64,000 nucleotides of DNA. Origin: CAJBVG01 sp943371425. GTDB lineage: Bacteria; Bacteroidota; Bacteroidia; Sphingobacteriales; Sphingobacteriaceae. Numbering within the stretch: position 1 is the stretch's first letter; every line of letters starts with the position of its first letter. The stretch covers positions 9,866-73,865 of the forward strand of contig CALRUR010000015.1 of NCBI GenBank assembly GCA_943371425.1, in the 5' to 3' direction. The position numbers were made by a program, and so were the translations under genes. Positions 61,521 through 64,000 of the stretch are shown here, one piece after another. The notes under the pieces are model-generated. The model ran no database searches. It saw only the letters and a list, made by a program, of their open reading frames with translations, and was not told where the DNA came from.

Positions 61521-63536
61521 TTAAATCGTTTTAATCAATATTCTTGATTGTAAAGTTTTATTGATGGATTCGTTAACTCCATGATGAACTTTATATTCTT
61601 CTGGATTAAGTTTATCCTTACGTAAATCTAATTTTGATTCTATAAGTAAAACCTTATCGTTCACTTTGTTTACATTAATAATGTAGTTCTCATTGTTGTG
61701 GAATACCCAAAATTGATCTAATGTATTTTCTAATAACTCAATATTTTTATCGAATTGTAAGTATACTTTATAGGTATCGGTATATTTGAATGGACAGTAA
61801 TAGTTTAAAGTGCGTTCTTGCTCCGTCGAACTTAATATATAGTGATCAATCAATCCGATTAGTGGAATGGAGTAAGTGGTATTATCTATTTTCTGAAAAG
61901 CGATTTGAACATTTCCTTGGTGATTAAAACTGAAATTGTAAGGATAGTTGTTGTCATTTCGATCAACTTGAAAGGTGTCAACATTGAACATGTCATAAAG
62001 TTCTAAGTTAGACTTAAAGGTTTTATTGCGTTCTTTTTCTTTCATTGAATTAAGCACCTCAGATCTGTGTCTAGTGGAAAAATGACCTGTGTAAGTATTC
62101 TTACTTTTGTATGCTCCACTTCCTTTTGCTAAATCTACTTTAATATTTACCATGGTAGTTCTTGCATTCACTTGGAAATCATTAGTTGGAATTTTCACTT
62201 TAATGGCATCTGTCTTTAATGCATTTACCGACTTTCGTGATACTAATACCGCTTCTGTACCAGCAATCCTATACGGTACCTCATCAATGTGATACTTGTT
62301 GTATTCATTTGATGGATAAATAAAGTGTAAATTTCCAGCAGAGTCTTGTGCAGCATAGAATACATCTGTAATCATATCTCCAGAGGCGAATGCAATGTCC
62401 ATTTTACCATCAACTTTATCACGAGCAAATACCACATAAAATTTTATGTTATATTCTGATAAGTAGTTTACAATTAAATTGTGGATATTTTTCTGGTCAA
62501 TTTTTTTATTTTCTAAGAAGTATAACCCTGGCTTCATCGTAAGCTCCTCAGTAGATTCTACAATCTCTAAACTGTCGTTGATTATATGCACTAGATTTTC
62601 AATTATTTCATTAGTTTTTAATTGAGGGTTTAACTTTTTTTGATTTTTGATATAACCAAAAAAGCTTACTCCTTTGTATGAATCTTTGAAATTTCCATTA
62701 GTATATATGTTTGCATAGTAGTCATAAATCTCAGTCCAATCATTATTAAGTATTCCCCATTGTGCCATACCTTCGAGGACTCTTCCATTAACAATAATAT
62801 TCCTAACGGCAAAACGTAAAAAGGGTAAACTCTCAGTAAAATTTGATGCAAATTGTTCTCCTAGTCCTGGAAGGTTCGTTAATGTCCAGGTGAAAATAGC
62901 ATCATTCATTGCTTTTTTAATTTCCGGATCTGGCAAATCATTGTACATACGAAAATCTGTAACAACAGAATTGTCGGTTGTATAAGAAAAAACTGATTTT
63001 AAGGTAGGGATAGAGTTGTATAAATGAATATCTCTTCCATTTATAAATCCATCGCGTTCTATTGCATAAATAATTTCTATTTCATCACCAATCTCAACAC
63101 CTGGTATAGATACTTTTATATTTTCATATCTGCTATTGTCTTCATCCTCTTTAATATCTAATACTTTTATTTCTGTTGATTTCAAGTCAATAATCTTACC
63201 ATCACTTTTAATTGTTCTTGCATCTAATTTTGTAATTGAACTATTTTTACTCTTGTTAATAGAATAAACTGAATATTCGTCTAAGCCAGCTTGAGTATAT
63301 ATTTTAACCCTAAACCTAATGCTCTCTATATTATAAATCTTTCCTGCACTTAAATCTAAGTTGTTTTTAATATCATGTTGTTGATGTACCATTATGGCAT
63401 CGTTGTCTTTCAAACTATCAGGAATATTTGTAGTTGGACTAGTGGTTTGCCAAATATGCTCCTTTACTTTCAATTGCGCATAGCTCTCTATACTTAAAAG
63501 AAGTATAGCAATTGCACTAGTAAATAATAATTTCAT
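61521..63536 (-). CDS. DUF3857-like exported protein, copy B
   Basis: 671 aa. Signal peptide (MKLLFTSAIAILLLSIESYA, then Q). Same layout and many shared blocks with copy A: TLDARTIKS with NSSITKLDARTIKSDGKIID, KVSIPGVEVGDEIEIIYAI, YPYNFSFNHQGNVQ, LNYYCPFKYTDTYKVYLQF, and the same ending NKTLQSRILIKTI. It overlaps the preceding gene by 20 bases and is 18 bases from copy A, so the three probably form one operon. Confidence 0.83.
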   Translation of the reverse strand: MKLLFTSAIAILLLSIESYAQLKVKEHIWQTTSPTTNIPDSLKDNDAIMVHQQHDIKNNLDLSAGKIYNIESIRFRVKIYTQAGLDEYSVYSINKSKNSSITKLDARTIKSDGKIIDLKSTEIKVLDIKEDEDNSRYENIKVSIPGVEIGDEIEIIYAIERDGFINGRDIHLYNSIPTLKSVFSYTTDNSVVTDFRMYNDLPDPEIKKAMNDAIFTWTLTNLPGLGEQFASNFTESLPFLRFAVRNIIVNGRVLEGMAQWGILNNDWTEIYDYYANIYTNGNFKDSYKGVSFFGYIKNQKKLNPQLKTNEIIENLVHIINDSLEIVESTEELTMKPGLYFLENKKIDQKNIHNLIVNYLSEYNIKFYVVFARDKVDGKMDIAFASGDMITDVFYAAQDSAGNLHFIYPSNEYNKYHIDEVPYRIAGTEAVLVSRKSVNALKTDAIKVKIPTNDFQVNARTTMVNIKVDLAKGSGAYKSKNTYTGHFSTRHRSEVLNSMKEKERNKTFKSNLELYDMFNVDTFQVDRNDNNYPYNFSFNHQGNVQIAFQKIDNTTYSIPLIGLIDHYILSSTEQERTLNYYCPFKYTDTYKVYLQFDKNIELLENTLDQFWVFHNNENYIINVNKVNDKVLLIESKLDLRKDKLNPEEYKVHHGVNESINKTLQSRILIKTI

Positions 63537-64000
63537 GGTTTAAGGATTTTGAGATTAACAAGTTAAGTTGGTTATATTTATTAGTTAGACTTGTAGGAAT
63601 TTTAACATGATCATTTTCGAAAGTGTATTCAATAATAAGCTTGTTGTTTGAATGTTTAACATTAAATTGATATTTCATCCCATCTTCATTATAGATGAGA
63701 TTCGAATAAAGACTTTCTACTTTGTTTATTTTATTCGGAAATGTAATTTCAATAATTGTTTTGTTTTGAGCAGTTTTATAAAACACATATTGTTCGGTGG
63801 TATCTACTGATCTGTCGAATTGATGTGGAAATGGACAAAAGTTAAAGTTGAAAAAAGTCTTGTTATCAACTTTCATCAATACATTCGCATTTAATTCTAA
63901 ATTTGCAGTAGTTTGTATACTCTCATCAATAATTTTATAATCAATATCCTTTACACTTAAATTGTAATTTCTATCTTGATAAAATTTTTTAAGTAATTGT
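63517..64000 (-). CDS. DUF3857-like protein, copy C, cut by window edge
   Basis: The frame is open to the right end of the window, so the start is outside. About 160 residues are visible, from QLLKKFYQDRNYNLSVKDID to FFNFNFCPFPHQFDRSVDTT and NLLISKSLNHEIIIY. The FNFCPFP and YVFYKTAQNKTIIEITFPNK segments line up with the LNYYCPF and YITFDKNI segments of copies A and B, but this copy is more diverged. Its stop overlaps the copy B start by 20 bases. First visible gene of the tandem set. Confidence 0.68.
   Translation of the reverse strand, partial: QLLKKFYQDRNYNLSVKDIDYKIIDESIQTTANLELNANVLMKVDNKTFFNFNFCPFPHQFDRSVDTTEQYVFYKTAQNKTIIEITFPNKINKVESLYSNLIYNEDGMKYQFNVKHSNNKLIIEYTFENDHVKIPTSLTNKYNQLNLLISKSLNHEIIIY

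Overview
ORGANISM. The window is AT-rich DNA from a member of the Bacteroidota. The signs are three type IX secretion (T9SS) C-terminal sorting domains, many SusD-free 'C-then-acidic' lipoproteins, TAnnTTTG-type -7 promoter boxes, few Shine-Dalgarno sequences, an E1 alpha/beta fusion, an IntDOT-like integrase and a tmRNA tag ending in ALAA. The lineage within the phylum (Chitinophagales- or Sphingobacteriales-like) is a guess. LAYOUT. (1) 1-6.9 kb is accessory DNA: the 3' end of thsA and two tandem thsB genes (a Thoeris anti-phage system that signals with TIR-made cyclic ADP-ribose isomers), then four co-directional envelope genes (one frameshifted), an orphan gene and a tyrosine integrase lying next to the 3' end of ssrA (tmRNA). 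This looks like the right end of an integrated element whose left end is outside the window. (2) 6.9-29.7 kb is chromosomal housekeeping DNA: tmRNA, an aminotransferase, a DUF1573 protein, a T9SS PNGase F-like protein, a 2-oxoacid dehydrogenase E1 fusion, a shikimate/chorismate operon (DAHP synthase-chorismate mutase, aroB, aroA, aroC, cupin), proline dehydrogenase, lysS, ung, an Lrp regulator, a DtxR regulator with an Nramp-USP manganese transporter, smpB, and envelope proteins. (3) 29.7-42.3 kb holds a lipoprotein-sugar transferase pair, a four-helix-bundle (S23-type) gene inside direct repeats, priA, and large envelope proteins ending with an OmpA/TSP3 barrel. (4) 42.3-51.9 kb holds the rpmH-rnpA-yidD-S41 protease-TauE-tsaB operon, a DUF3078 protein, mscL, asnS, rpoN, an epimerase-like protein and an HPt protein. 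(5) 52-64 kb holds a T9SS protein, an M28-PDZ peptidase, a TolB-like protein, a HAD phosphatase, tRNA-CAU, a lipoprotein, a long PurF-like protein and three tandem DUF3857-like genes, the last running off the right edge. WORKING TOGETHER. tmRNA (7 kb) and SmpB (27 kb) are the two parts of trans-translation. The aro operon makes chorismate with its first and last steps in one transcript. DtxR and MntH form a metal-uptake unit. ThsB proteins make the signal that ThsA reads. MOST UNUSUAL SIGNAL. Many intergenic gaps hold short degenerate 'stutter' repeats: an 8-12 bp word, often palindromic, repeated two to five times. They start at or inside the stop codon of the neighbouring gene. In several genes (mscL, aroC, the aminotransferase, proline dehydrogenase, DUF962, the TolB-like gene, the four-helix-bundle gene) the repeat itself supplies the stop codon, and in mscL and aroC it appears to have cut or replaced the usual C-terminus. 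The same words recur at distant sites. I see no CRISPR array, rRNA or convincing riboswitch.
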